Shown piece by piece: positions 33,844-42,351 of a stretch of 64,000 nt of DNA. This stretch comes from LMUY01 sp965199005 (GTDB taxonomy: Bacteria > Pseudomonadota > Alphaproteobacteria > Acetobacterales > Acetobacteraceae): the NCBI GenBank assembly GCA_965199005.1, contig CBDAQK010000006.1, forward strand, positions 868,001 to 932,000, written 5' to 3'. Made by a program: the position numbers and the translations under genes. Every line of letters begins with the position of its first letter. Within the stretch, counting starts at the first letter, position 1. The notes below the pieces were generated by a model. The model ran no database searches. It saw only the letters and a program-made list of their open reading frames with translations, and was not told the DNA's origin.

Positions 33844-34695
33844 TCAGTCTGAGACTGCGAAAGGGTCCACCACAACGACTCCGCGCGGAACGATCGAGTT
33901 TGGCCGGCCGGGCTTCATCATATAAATGGCTTGCGGGTTCTCCAACTGCTTCTGGGTTGCCATGACGTCCCGCAGCGGCGCACCGTCGCCGTAGACATAG
34001 CCCTCATCGACGTAGCCGGTCTGGCTCGACCCATGGATGTGTCTGACCCAGCAATTGCCGGGGTTCGTTTCGGCATCCAGCCATTCCGGCGGGTATCGCA
34101 TCCACCCCATCGCCATCGCCCGCACGGTGACCCCGTGATTGACCACGACAGCGTGACGAATGCCGTGACGCCGGAGGTCGTCCAAGATCGTGCCGAAGAA
34201 GTGCTTTACGCGGATGACGATGTCGATCCGGCTTTCACCCATTGGAGAGTACGCATAGGCGCGGCCGTTGTACTTCAGGTGCTTCGCATAATCTGCGGCC
34301 TCGTGCGGGAAACGCTGCATGTACTGCTCGTCGGTCAAGCCGTCGAAGAGGCCGGCTTTCTGCTCGAAAAGGAACGGGTCTTCCCGGTAGCTCAAGATGC
34401 CAGACGATGGCCCGAATCGCTTGGCGAGCGGCCCCAGGATGTGGGCGGCCGTCGCCCGCGCGCGGTAGTAAGGACTGTGCCAAACCCTGACCCTGCCGAA
34501 ACGCTCGGGCGCCTCGTCATATTGCTGGTGCAGGTGATCGGCGAGAAAGAATCCGGCGTTTTTGGCTTGCCGGATGCCCTTCTCCGTGAGCATCACGGCA
34601 TGGTCTGCCTTCGTCTGATAGAGCGACCGGTCCACATTTGCTTCGGTTTCGCCATGGCGGACCAGATAGAGATGGAAATCCTGTTCGGACGTCAA
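33844..34695 (-). CDS. Histidine phosphatase (phosphoglycerate-mutase-like) family protein
   Basis: 283 aa. The catalytic block is LYLVRHGETEANVD (RHG near residue 14); the second His is in HAVVVNHGVTVRAM. The C-terminal extension of ~90 residues is unusual for the small phosphatases. TTG 34695 is chosen because GGAGGG lies nine bases upstream; another TTG at 34728 would overlap the HNH gene by 28 bases. The substrate is unknown. It follows the HNH gene on the same strand. Confidence 0.8.
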   Translation of the reverse strand: MTSEQDFHLYLVRHGETEANVDRSLYQTKADHAVMLTEKGIRQAKNAGFFLADHLHQQYDEAPERFGRVRVWHSPYYRARATAAHILGPLAKRFGPSSGILSYREDPFLFEQKAGLFDGLTDEQYMQRFPHEAADYAKHLKYNGRAYAYSPMGESRIDIVIRVKHFFGTILDDLRRHGIRHAVVVNHGVTVRAMAMGWMRYPPEWLDAETNPGNCWVRHIHGSSQTGYVDEGYVYGDGAPLRDVMATQKQLENPQAIYMMKPGRPNSIVPRGVVVVDPFAVSD

Positions 34696-34700
34696 GGCAA

Positions 34701-35264
34701 TCAGCCCTCCAGCAACTCGGAGTCCCAATACAGGTAGTCCCGCCAGCTTTCATGCAGGTAATTCGGCGGGAAGGAGCGGCCGTTCTCCTGCAATTCCCAG
34801 GTGGATGGCTGGCAGGGCACATGGCGTGGATGCATGCCGCATTCGCGCGGCAGCCGCGACCCCTTGAGCAAATTGCACGATCCACAGGCGGTCACGACGT
34901 TTTCCCACGTCGTGCGGCCGCCACGGCTGCGCGGGATCACATGGTCGAACGTCAGGTCGTGCGTCGGCAAACGGTCACTGCAGTACTGGCAGGCGAAACC
35001 ATCGCGCAGAAACACGTTGAACCGCGTGAAGGCGGGGCGGCGTGCCGCCGGAATATACTCTTTCAGCGCGATCACGCTCGGCAGCCGCATCGACATCGAG
35101 GGCGACCGGACGGCGGTTTCGTACTCGTTGAGCACCGAGACGCGATCGAGGAACACGGCTTTGACAGCGTCTTGCCATGCCCACACCGAGAGGGGGAAAT
35201 AGGATAACGGCCGGAAATCCGCATTCAAGACCAGGGCCGGGTAATGCATTCCGCCGTCAGGCAA
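34701..35264 (-). CDS. HNH endonuclease family protein
   Basis: 187 aa. The zinc/HNH block is intact: ACQYCSDRLP (first CxxC), LTFDHVIPRSRGG (catalytic DH), WENVVTACGSCNLLKGSR (Asn and second CxxC). The N-terminal ~70 residues (PALVLNADFRPLSYFPLSVW) are characteristic of a widespread, apparently housekeeping HNH group in Alphaproteobacteria. ATG 35264 is used; ATG 35249 would remove five residues. Confidence 0.87.
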   Translation of the reverse strand: MPDGGMHYPALVLNADFRPLSYFPLSVWAWQDAVKAVFLDRVSVLNEYETAVRSPSMSMRLPSVIALKEYIPAARRPAFTRFNVFLRDGFACQYCSDRLPTHDLTFDHVIPRSRGGRTTWENVVTACGSCNLLKGSRLPRECGMHPRHVPCQPSTWELQENGRSFPPNYLHESWRDYLYWDSELLEG

Positions 35265-35406
35265 TGACCGCTCCTTCGGGAAGCGACATCAATAGCTGGG
35301 ATCGCACGAAGCCGGATCGCCAGATATATGCGCCGCAAAAACCCGGAGCGGTTATCGCAGACGGCCCCGTATGCTGCAAGGCAGCGTCCCGCACTTCACA
35401 TGGCGG

Positions 35407-36057
35407 TCACAATCCGAAGCCGCGCCGCAGGGCCGTGGCGCCGAAATCCAGGCCCGCAGGATCGATGCCGTGGCCCAGACTGGGGATGAAGAGCGACTCC
35501 ACAGGGACCCCAGCCGCCCGCAACGCCGCCTCGGCGTCGCGGGAGCGGAAGGCTGGCACGACGTCGTCCGCCTCCCCATGCACGAGCAGCACGGGCGCGC
35601 TGTTGCGGCGATTCCCCAGGTCCGCAGGCGCGATCAAGGCCCCGGAAAACGCCAATATGGCGCGCGGCGCGGTCGCCCGGCGCAACCCGGCATACAGCAC
35701 CATCATGGCCCCCTGGCTGAAGCCCATCAGCGCATAGGCATTAGCTGGCAGCGACAGCCGCGCCAATTCTCGATCAATATAGGCGTCCAGCATCGGCAGG
35801 GCGGCCGCGGCGCCGGCCTCCATACGCGCCGGGTTGCGGTCCCCAATGGCCCACCATTGGCGGCCGAACGGCGCGCTGTCATACGGCTGCGGCGCATCGG
35901 GAGCGGAGAACACGGCATCCGGCAGCGACTCGCCCCAATGCGGTCCCAGATCGATCAGGTCATGGGCGTCCGCACCCACCCCATGGCACAGCACCACCAG
36001 TTGCTTCGGTGTTCCGCCCGAGGCCGGGCCCCACCGGGTCGCCTGCAATTCCACCAT
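35407..36057 (-). CDS. Carboxylesterase / phospholipase-type alpha/beta hydrolase
   Basis: 216 aa. The fold starts QLVVLCHGVGADAHDLIDL (oxyanion hole). The nucleophile elbow is ALMGFSQGAMM (GFSQG, Ser near residue 115). The acid is Asp in LLVHGEADDVVP and the base is His in IPSLGHGIDP. This is the short bacterial acyl-protein-thioesterase-like family. ATG 36057 begins the domain; the long upstream extension of the frame lies over the divergent gluQ gene. Confidence 0.87.
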   Translation of the reverse strand: MVELQATRWGPASGGTPKQLVVLCHGVGADAHDLIDLGPHWGESLPDAVFSAPDAPQPYDSAPFGRQWWAIGDRNPARMEAGAAAALPMLDAYIDRELARLSLPANAYALMGFSQGAMMVLYAGLRRATAPRAILAFSGALIAPADLGNRRNSAPVLLVHGEADDVVPAFRSRDAEAALRAAGVPVESLFIPSLGHGIDPAGLDFGATALRRGFGL

Positions 36058-36106
36058 CGTCGCCTCTCTTGTAGACCCGCGAAGCAGTAAGGGTCTGTGC
36101 CCATCC

Positions 36107-36955
36107 ATGTCCATCACCACGCGATTCGCCCCCAGCCCCACCGGTATGCTGCATCTGGGCCATGCCAGCGTGGCGCTGGATGCGTGGGGCCGGGCAAGGC
36201 GGGCCGGCGGCCGGTTCTTGCTGCGAATCGAAGATATCGACGCTGGCCGCTGCCGGCCGGAATACGCCGATGCGCTGCTCGAAGATTTGCGTTGGCTCGG
36301 CTTGGAATGGGATGGCGCCATACGGCGGCAGTCCGAACACCTGGCTGAATACCAGCGCGCGCTCGACCGTTTGCAGGCTGAGGGCCTGGTATATCCCTGT
36401 TTCTGCACCCGGGCCGACGTGCTGCGGTCCCAAACCGCTCCGCACGGGCCGGACGGCGCGATCTATCCCGGCACGTGTCGTCACCTGCCGCCCGCCACCC
36501 GCTTCGCCCGGATCGCGGCCGGCCAATCCTTCGCGCTGCGCCTGGACGTCGCGGCTTCTTGCGCCCGCGTGGGCAGGCTGAGCTTCCTTGAGGACGGCAG
36601 GGGCAGGGTCGCCTGCCATCCAGAGCAATTCGGCGACGTCGTGCTCTCCAGGCGCGACGCCATAGGCAGCTATCACCTATGCGTCACCCATGACGACGCG
36701 GCGCAAGGCGTCACCCTGGTGACCCGTGGTGCCGATCTCTTCCAGGCCACCAGTATCCATCGCCTGTTACAGGCGGTGATGGGCTGGCCGGAGCCAGAAT
36801 ACGCCCATTTGCCCCTCCTCACCGGGCCGGATGGCCGCCGCCTATCCAAGCGCGACGGCGCGGACAGCCTTCGGTCCATGCGGCAGGCGGGCGTCTCGCC
36901 AGAGCAACTCCGGGCCATGATCCGCGACGCGACTTTCAAAACTGCCGCGCCATGA
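36107..36955 (+). CDS. gluQ: Glutamyl-Q tRNA(Asp) synthetase
   Basis: 282 aa. It is the catalytic half of glutamyl-tRNA synthetase without an anticodon-binding domain: RFAPSPTGMLHLGHA (HIGH motif), FLLRIEDIDAGR, and the KMSKS-like RLSKRDGAD near residue 255. It attaches glutamate to queuosine of tRNA(Asp). ATG 36107 starts the conserved MSITTRFAPSP; upstream codons of the same frame lie in the divergent esterase gene. Confidence 0.9.
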   Translation: MSITTRFAPSPTGMLHLGHASVALDAWGRARRAGGRFLLRIEDIDAGRCRPEYADALLEDLRWLGLEWDGAIRRQSEHLAEYQRALDRLQAEGLVYPCFCTRADVLRSQTAPHGPDGAIYPGTCRHLPPATRFARIAAGQSFALRLDVAASCARVGRLSFLEDGRGRVACHPEQFGDVVLSRRDAIGSYHLCVTHDDAAQGVTLVTRGADLFQATSIHRLLQAVMGWPEPEYAHLPLLTGPDGRRLSKRDGADSLRSMRQAGVSPEQLRAMIRDATFKTAAP

Positions 36956-36986
36956 TACGGTCCGGCTGCTACAGGGAACCCACGCC

Positions 36987-38078
36987 ATGATCATCCGCGC
37001 CTGCCTCGTTGCCCTGCTCGTCGCCGCGGCCACGCTGTCTGGCGCCCACGCGCAGCCAAAGGTGCTGAACGTCTATAACTGGACAGATTACATCGACCCG
37101 GCGGCGCTCGAGCGGTTCAAGAAGGAGACGGGGGTCGAGATCCACTACGATGTTTACGACAGCCTGGAGACGCTGGAGGGTAAGATGCTGGCCGGGCATT
37201 CCGGCTACGACATCATCGTGCCGACGGCTGAGCCAACCTTCTCCCGCCTCATTTCCGCCGGCGCGTTGCAGCCCCTGGAGAAGACGAAGATCCCAACGCT
37301 GGCGGGCGAAGACCCCGGCTTGCTGCAGCGCGTCGCCACTAGCGATCCCGGTAATAAGTATGGCGCGATCTATCTATGGGGCACGATCGGCCTAGGTGAA
37401 ATCCCCTCCAAGATCAAGGCGCTCTCCCCGGATGCCCCGCTCGGTAGCTGGGACTTGCTGTTGAAGCCGGAGAATGCAAAGACGCTGGCGCCCTGCGGCA
37501 TCACCATGATGGATAGCGCCACCGACGTGATCCCCACGGTGCTGAAGTACCTCCACCACGATCCATCGAGTACCGACCCGAAGGATTTGGCAGATGTGGA
37601 AAAGACCCTGATGGCGATCCGCCCCTATATCCGCACCTTCGCCAGCGGCGGCGCGGTCGAGGCGATGGCGGCCGGAGAGACTTGCCTGGTGCTGGATTAT
37701 TCGGGCGACGTGATCCAGGCCGCCGCCCGTGCCACGGAGGCCAAGCGCGATCCGGTGACCTATGTCGCGCCGAAGGAATTCACCCAACTCTGGTTCGACA
37801 TGCTGGCCGTGCCGAAGGATGCGCCTCATCCGGAGCTGGCGATGCAGTTCATCAATTTCTTGCTGCAGCCCGATGTCATCGCCGGCGTCAGCAACGTGGT
37901 GCATTATCCCAACGCAGTGCCGGCCAGCCGGGATAGGTTGGACGCGGCTGTGCGCGACGACCCCAACGTGTACCCGGATGCCGCTGTGTTAGGAAACTCC
38001 TTCACCGTGGCCGCAGTCAGCCAGGCAGCGATCCGGCTGCGCACCCGGATGTGGGCGCGGTTCAAGGCCGGACAGTAA
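36987..38078 (+). CDS. potF: Polyamine ABC transporter, periplasmic binding protein (PotF-like)
   Basis: 363 aa. The signal peptide ends in AHA near residue 22. The mature start VLNVYNWTDYIDPAALERF is the classic PotD/PotF opening, followed by GYDIIVPTAEPTFSRLI and WFDMLAVPKDAPHPE. It binds putrescine or spermidine-like cations in the periplasm. It opens the operon, four bases before the ATPase gene. Confidence 0.9.
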   Translation: MIIRACLVALLVAAATLSGAHAQPKVLNVYNWTDYIDPAALERFKKETGVEIHYDVYDSLETLEGKMLAGHSGYDIIVPTAEPTFSRLISAGALQPLEKTKIPTLAGEDPGLLQRVATSDPGNKYGAIYLWGTIGLGEIPSKIKALSPDAPLGSWDLLLKPENAKTLAPCGITMMDSATDVIPTVLKYLHHDPSSTDPKDLADVEKTLMAIRPYIRTFASGGAVEAMAAGETCLVLDYSGDVIQAAARATEAKRDPVTYVAPKEFTQLWFDMLAVPKDAPHPELAMQFINFLLQPDVIAGVSNVVHYPNAVPASRDRLDAAVRDDPNVYPDAAVLGNSFTVAAVSQAAIRLRTRMWARFKAGQ

Positions 38079-38082
38079 TGGC

Positions 38083-39201
38083 GTGAGTCATGTCGACGTC
38101 GCCGGGCTGACGGTTCGCTATGGCGGCTGGACGGCGTTGCAAAGCCTGGATCTGGGCATTGGCCGTGGCGAGTTGTTCGTGCTGCTCGGCGGCTCTGGGT
38201 CGGGGAAGACGACGTTGCTGCGCACCTTGGCCGGGTTTATCGCCCCGGCCGCGGGCCGCATCACGCTGGATGGCCGCGATATCACCGCGCTGCCGCCGCA
38301 CCGTCGCCCGGTCAACACCATGTTCCAGTCCTACGCGCTGTTCCCGCATATGAGCGTGGCTGACAATGTCGGCTTCGGCCTGCGCCGCCAGGGCGTGCCC
38401 CGCGCCGAGGCGGCGCGCCGGGTGGCCGAGTTGCTGGCCCTGGTGCGGCTGGAGCAGTTCGCCACCCGCCGTCCAGATGCCCTCTCCGGCGGCCAGCGGC
38501 AGCGCGTCGCCTTGGCCCGCAGCCTGGCCCCCCGTCCGGAATTATTGTTGCTGGACGAGCCGCTCTCCGCCCTGGACCGTAGCCTGCGCGAGGCGACCCG
38601 GACGGAGCTGGTGCGTGTGCAACGCCAACTCGGCACCACCTTCGTGCTGGTCACGCACGACCAGGAGGAGGCGCTGTCCATGGCGACCCGGATCGGCCTG
38701 CTGGAAAAGGGGCGGCTGGCGCAGGTTGGCACCCCGACCGAGATTTACGAGCGCCCCGTCAGCCGCAGCGTCGCCGCCTTCATGGGCGCGGCCAACATTC
38801 TGCCCGCCACGGTGCGCGGGCCGGGCTTGCTCGACCTGACCAGCCTGGGTGTGGTGGTGCAGACGGACACGAACGGCCTGTCGGGAGCCCTGCATCTGGC
38901 CTTGCGCCCGGAGCGCCTGCATCTGTCCCGTGGACCGGCCACTGGAACGGCCACTGGAACGGCCGCTGGAACGGCCACTGGAACGGCCACTGGAACGGCC
39001 ACTGGGCCGAACGTGGTTGCCGGGCAGGTCATGGACAGCGCCTATCGCGGTATCGTCGTCGATCACCGGGTCAGGGTCGGCCCGGATATCGCGCTGCTCG
39101 TCAGTCAACCGCTGGGGGATGGCGCCAGCATGGCGTTGCCGCCGGGGGAGGCGGTGTGCGTGTCCTGGTCCCCCGACGCCTGCATCCTGCTGCCGGAATG
39201 A
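38083..39201 (+). CDS. potG: Polyamine ABC transporter ATP-binding protein
   Basis: 372 aa, GTG start. Walker A is GGSGSGKTTLL (residues ~36-46), signature LSGGQRQRVALARSLA, Walker B LLLLDEPLSALD and the switch His in LVTHDQEEA. The C-terminal TOBE domain carries an Ala-Thr-Gly tract of TGTA units from a 12-bp tandem repeat, absent from usual family members as I know them. The stop overlaps the permease start (ATGA). Confidence 0.9.
   Translation: MSHVDVAGLTVRYGGWTALQSLDLGIGRGELFVLLGGSGSGKTTLLRTLAGFIAPAAGRITLDGRDITALPPHRRPVNTMFQSYALFPHMSVADNVGFGLRRQGVPRAEAARRVAELLALVRLEQFATRRPDALSGGQRQRVALARSLAPRPELLLLDEPLSALDRSLREATRTELVRVQRQLGTTFVLVTHDQEEALSMATRIGLLEKGRLAQVGTPTEIYERPVSRSVAAFMGAANILPATVRGPGLLDLTSLGVVVQTDTNGLSGALHLALRPERLHLSRGPATGTATGTAAGTATGTATGTATGPNVVAGQVMDSAYRGIVVDHRVRVGPDIALLVSQPLGDGASMALPPGEAVCVSWSPDACILLPE
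38937..39006 (+). repeat. 12-bp tandem repeat within the potG-like gene
   Basis: Five complete units and a partial sixth of GGCCACTGGAAC (one unit has GGCCGCTGGAAC). Since 12 is a multiple of three, changes in copy number keep the frame and only vary a Thr-Gly-Thr-Ala linker in the TOBE region. Confidence 0.9.
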
Positions 39202-40058
39202 AAAGCTGGCTGGTGCTGGGGCCGGTCTGGGCCTGGTTGCTGCTGTTTATCGCGCTGCCGGCCGTCATCGTGCTCGCGCTGTCCTTCTCGCAAGCCGCAG
39301 CCAGCGTCCCGCCCTACGATCCGCTGGTCACCTGGGACGGGTGGTGGCCCAGTCTGCACCTGCTGGGCGACAATTATGCCAACCTGGTGCAGGACGATTT
39401 CTACCTCGATGCGGCGCTGCAAAGCTTGCTCGTCGCCTCCGTTTCATCGGTGTTGTGCCTGTTGATCGGCTACCCCATGGCGCTGGCGATCGCGCGTGCC
39501 TCCGAGCGGTGGCGGTCTTTGTTGCTGCTGCTGGTGATGCTGCCATTCTGGACGGGTTTTCTGCTGCGGATCGTGGCCTGGATCGGCTTGCTGGGCGACC
39601 AGGGCTGGATCAACGCGGTGTTGCTGGGGCTCGGCGTGATCCATTCGCCGCTGCACATGATGTACACGAAGTTCGCCATGTATGTCGGCATGGTCTATTG
39701 CTACCTGCCGTTCATGGTGCTGCCGCTGTACGCCCGGCTGTCCAAGCAAGACCCGGCGCTGGAGGAAGCCGCCGCCGACTTGGGTGCCACGCCTTTTGGT
39801 GTGTTTCTGACGGTGACGCTGCCTTTGTCGCTGCCCGGCATTGCCGCCGGGCTGGCGCTGGTGTTCATGCCGACGGTGGGGGAATACGTGATCCCAGAAT
39901 TGCTCGGCGGCCCCTCGGCGCAGACGATTGGACGTGCGCTGTGGAATGAGTTCTTCGAGAACCACGATTGGCCAATGGCGTCCGCGCTGGCAAACGCGTT
40001 GCTGATTGGCTTGCTGCTGCCCTTGGGGCTGCTGCGGGCGGTTCAGCGGCGGCTATAA
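39198..40058 (+). CDS. potH: Polyamine ABC transporter permease (PotH-like)
   Basis: 286 aa, six membrane segments. The EAA loop is ALEEAAADLGATPFGVF, and FMPTVGEYVIPELLGG is a PotH/PotB hallmark. ATG 39198 overlaps the ATPase stop. Its partner permease PotI is not next to it but at 42352, beyond an acdR/acdS block. Confidence 0.9.
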   Translation: MKSWLVLGPVWAWLLLFIALPAVIVLALSFSQAAASVPPYDPLVTWDGWWPSLHLLGDNYANLVQDDFYLDAALQSLLVASVSSVLCLLIGYPMALAIARASERWRSLLLLLVMLPFWTGFLLRIVAWIGLLGDQGWINAVLLGLGVIHSPLHMMYTKFAMYVGMVYCYLPFMVLPLYARLSKQDPALEEAAADLGATPFGVFLTVTLPLSLPGIAAGLALVFMPTVGEYVIPELLGGPSAQTIGRALWNEFFENHDWPMASALANALLIGLLLPLGLLRAVQRRL

Positions 40059-40076
40059 AGCCGACGATGCGCGCCC

Positions 40077-40484
40077 TTATCTTTTTCTCGCTGGTTGGGC
40101 GCGTATTGCGGTGTTGGCGGCCACTGCGGCGCGGATGAGGTCCTTGAAGGCAGTGTCGTCGATCCTTTCCCCTTCGCGGAAGTCGATCGCCCGCCGCGTG
40201 TTCCCTTCCAGGCTGGAATTGAACAGCCTCGCCGGGTCTGGGAGGGAGGCACCGCGAAAGAACGTAAGCTTCACGACCTGCTTGTACGACTCTCCGGTGC
40301 AGACGCCACCGTCATGCTCCCAGACGGGGACGCCCCGCCATTTCCACGCTTCCTGAATGCCGGGATCGGCGTCATGGATAAGTTGGCGGAGATGGGCGAG
40401 GGTCTCTCCCCGCCAATCCCCCAAGTCTCGGATCCGCTGGGTGATGTTCGCTGAAGCATCCTCGCCGTCTGGTCCGCCCTCCAT
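40077..40484 (-). CDS. DUF1801 domain protein
   Basis: 135 aa, complete single-domain protein: DWRGETLAHLRQLI, IQEAWKWRGVPVWEHDG, KQVVKLTFFRGASLPDP and SLEGNTRRAIDF are the well-conserved blocks of this family of unknown biochemical function. It lies 18 bases from the potH stop, on the opposite strand, at the left border of the block that splits the pot operon. It follows the Lrp-type gene, 24 bases downstream on the same strand. Confidence 0.85.
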   Translation of the reverse strand: MEGGPDGEDASANITQRIRDLGDWRGETLAHLRQLIHDADPGIQEAWKWRGVPVWEHDGGVCTGESYKQVVKLTFFRGASLPDPARLFNSSLEGNTRRAIDFREGERIDDTAFKDLIRAAVAANTAIRAQPARKR

Positions 40485-40508
40485 GGTTTATTCCATCCTC
40501 CCTGCTGC

Positions 40509-41081
40509 TCAAAAGGTGAGCGGGGCATTGTCGATGACTTCCTTCATAACGAAAAACGTCCGTGTCTGCCGCACGCCTGGCAGTGCGATCAGCCGCTCGC
40601 CGTGGAGGCGGTTGAAATCTGCCATGTCGCGGACGCGGATTTTGAGGAAGTAGTCGAAGTCGCCGGCGACCAAATGGCAATCGAGGATCATCGGCATGGA
40701 CTGGGCGGCCGCCTCGAACGCGGCGAAGCTTTCTGGCGTGGAGCGGTCGAGGACGACGCCAACGATCACCAGGGCGCCCCGCCCGATCTTTTGCGGATCG
40801 ACCAACGCCCGGACGGCGCTGATGTAGCCGTCGGCAAAGAGGCGCTGGATGCGGCGATGGCACGTGGCGGCGCTGGTGTGCACACGCTTGGCAATCTCCG
40901 CATTGCCCATGCGGCCATCGGATTGGAGCAGCCGGATGATCTTGGCGTCGATACGGTCAAGCGACCCCGGACCGGACGAATCTTCCGCAGGAGGTTCCGC
41001 CTGTGCTGGTTTCGCCCGAATCGCGGCCAATATACTGCCTTTCCATCCAGGTTCCTGCGTCAGATTGAGAGCACATTTCAT
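40509..41081 (-). CDS. acdR: Lrp/AsnC-family regulator, probably AcdR
   Basis: 190 aa from ATG 41081 (41111 is an alternative). A ~40-residue N-terminal extension precedes the AsnC helix-turn-helix (DRIDAKIIRLLQSDGRMGNA, RVHTSAATCHRRIQRL) and the RAM ligand-binding domain (GDFDYFLKIRVRDMADFNRL). It is divergent from the ACC-deaminase gene with only 47 bases between. That is the standard arrangement of acdR/acdS, where AcdR activates acdS in response to ACC. The gene name rests on this context. Confidence 0.82.
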   Translation of the reverse strand: MKCALNLTQEPGWKGSILAAIRAKPAQAEPPAEDSSGPGSLDRIDAKIIRLLQSDGRMGNAEIAKRVHTSAATCHRRIQRLFADGYISAVRALVDPQKIGRGALVIVGVVLDRSTPESFAAFEAAAQSMPMILDCHLVAGDFDYFLKIRVRDMADFNRLHGERLIALPGVRQTRTFFVMKEVIDNAPLTF

Positions 41082-41128
41082 GGCGCCGATGATACACGCT
41101 CGGCGATTCAATCAACGGAGCACCTCCT

Positions 41129-42139
41129 GTGCTGGAAAATTTCGCGCGCTACAAGCTGACCTTTGGCCCGACCCCGATCGAGCGCTTGTCCCGGCTGACG
41201 GCGCATCTCGGGGGCGACGTCGAAATTTTCGCCAAGCGCGAGGATTGCAACTCCGGTCTGGCATTCGGGGGCAACAAATTGCGCAAGCTCGAATACATCG
41301 TGCCCGATGCGATCGCGAGCAATGCCGACACGTTGGTCTCGATTGGCGGCGTGCAGTCCAACCACACCCGCATGGTGGCGGCTGTGGCGGCCAAAATTGG
41401 CATGAAGTGCCACCTGATCCAGGAAAGCTGGGTGCCGCACGAAGATGCCGTCTATGACCGGGTCGGCAATATCCTGCTGTCGCGCATCATGGGCGCCGAA
41501 ACCCACTTGGTCGACGAGGGGTTCGACATCGGCATCCGGGAAAGCTGGAAGAAGGCGTTGGAAGAGGTGAAGGCTAAAGGCGGCAAGCCCTACGCGATCC
41601 CGGCCGGTGCCTCCGTCCACAAGTTTGGCGGGCTCGGCTATGTCGGGTTCGCCGAGGAAGTGCGGGCGCAGGAGGCGGAGATGGCACTGCATTTCGACTA
41701 CATCATCGTTTGCACCGTCACCGGCTCGACCCAGGCCGGCATGGTGGTGGGGTTTGCCGCTGATGGCCGGGCACGCCACGTCATCGGCATCGATGCTTCC
41801 TGCACGCCGGCTCAGACCAAGGCCCAGGTTCTCGACATCGCGCAAAACACCGCCGAGCTGATCGGGCGTCCGGCGGTGACCGAGGACGATGTCGTCCTGC
41901 TGGAGGATTATGCCTACCCGGTATACGGCGTACCCTCGAAGGAAACCGTCGAGGCCATCCGCCTGTCAGCCCGCCTGGAAGGGATGATCACCGACCCGGT
42001 CTATGAGGGCAAATCGATGCAGGGCATGATCGATCTGGTGCAGAAGGGCTATTTTCCAAAGGGATCGAGAGTGCTGTATGCCCATCTTGGCGGAGCGCCC
42101 GCCCTCAACGGCTACAGCTACACCTTCCGCAACGGCTAA
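41129..42139 (+). CDS. acdS: 1-aminocyclopropane-1-carboxylate deaminase
   Basis: 336 aa PLP enzyme, GTG start with GGAG upstream. KREDCNSGLAFGGNKLRKLEY holds the PLP lysine (FGGNK, residue ~51; quoted here in part: KREDCNSGLAFGGNK). SIGGVQSNHTR gives the phosphate and substrate site. Two residues used to tell true ACC deaminases from D-cysteine desulfhydrases are present: Glu in DPVYEGKSMQGM and Leu in YAHLGGAPALNGY. It degrades the ethylene precursor ACC to ammonia and 2-oxobutyrate, a trait of plant-associated bacteria. Confidence 0.93.
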   Translation: MLENFARYKLTFGPTPIERLSRLTAHLGGDVEIFAKREDCNSGLAFGGNKLRKLEYIVPDAIASNADTLVSIGGVQSNHTRMVAAVAAKIGMKCHLIQESWVPHEDAVYDRVGNILLSRIMGAETHLVDEGFDIGIRESWKKALEEVKAKGGKPYAIPAGASVHKFGGLGYVGFAEEVRAQEAEMALHFDYIIVCTVTGSTQAGMVVGFAADGRARHVIGIDASCTPAQTKAQVLDIAQNTAELIGRPAVTEDDVVLLEDYAYPVYGVPSKETVEAIRLSARLEGMITDPVYEGKSMQGMIDLVQKGYFPKGSRVLYAHLGGAPALNGYSYTFRNG

Positions 42140-42248
42140 GGGCTTGTTCGACATCAATCGACTCGATTGGCGGCGTCGAACAAGCCCTTAACCTTTGTTG
42201 TAGCGGCAGCTTTGTCGGCGTGCCGACGCACTTATTTGCCGACGCTGC
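42140..42248 (+). repeat. Dispersed ~110-bp palindromic repeat, copy 2
   Basis: Near-identical to 20594-20703, including the 12-bp inverted repeat GGCTTGTTCGAC / GTCGAACAAGCC and GTCGGC-GT-GCCGAC. It begins at the base after the acdS stop, at the right border of the acd block, and may also act as its terminator. Confidence 0.75.
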
Positions 42249-42351
42249 CTAAGCTGCCGAACCGCCTTCTTGCCGGCGCCCGGGTCCTAACCTACCTTCC
42301 CGCTCAATTGATTGCGGTGTCTATCATCATGCGACCATCCTACCCGACCCG

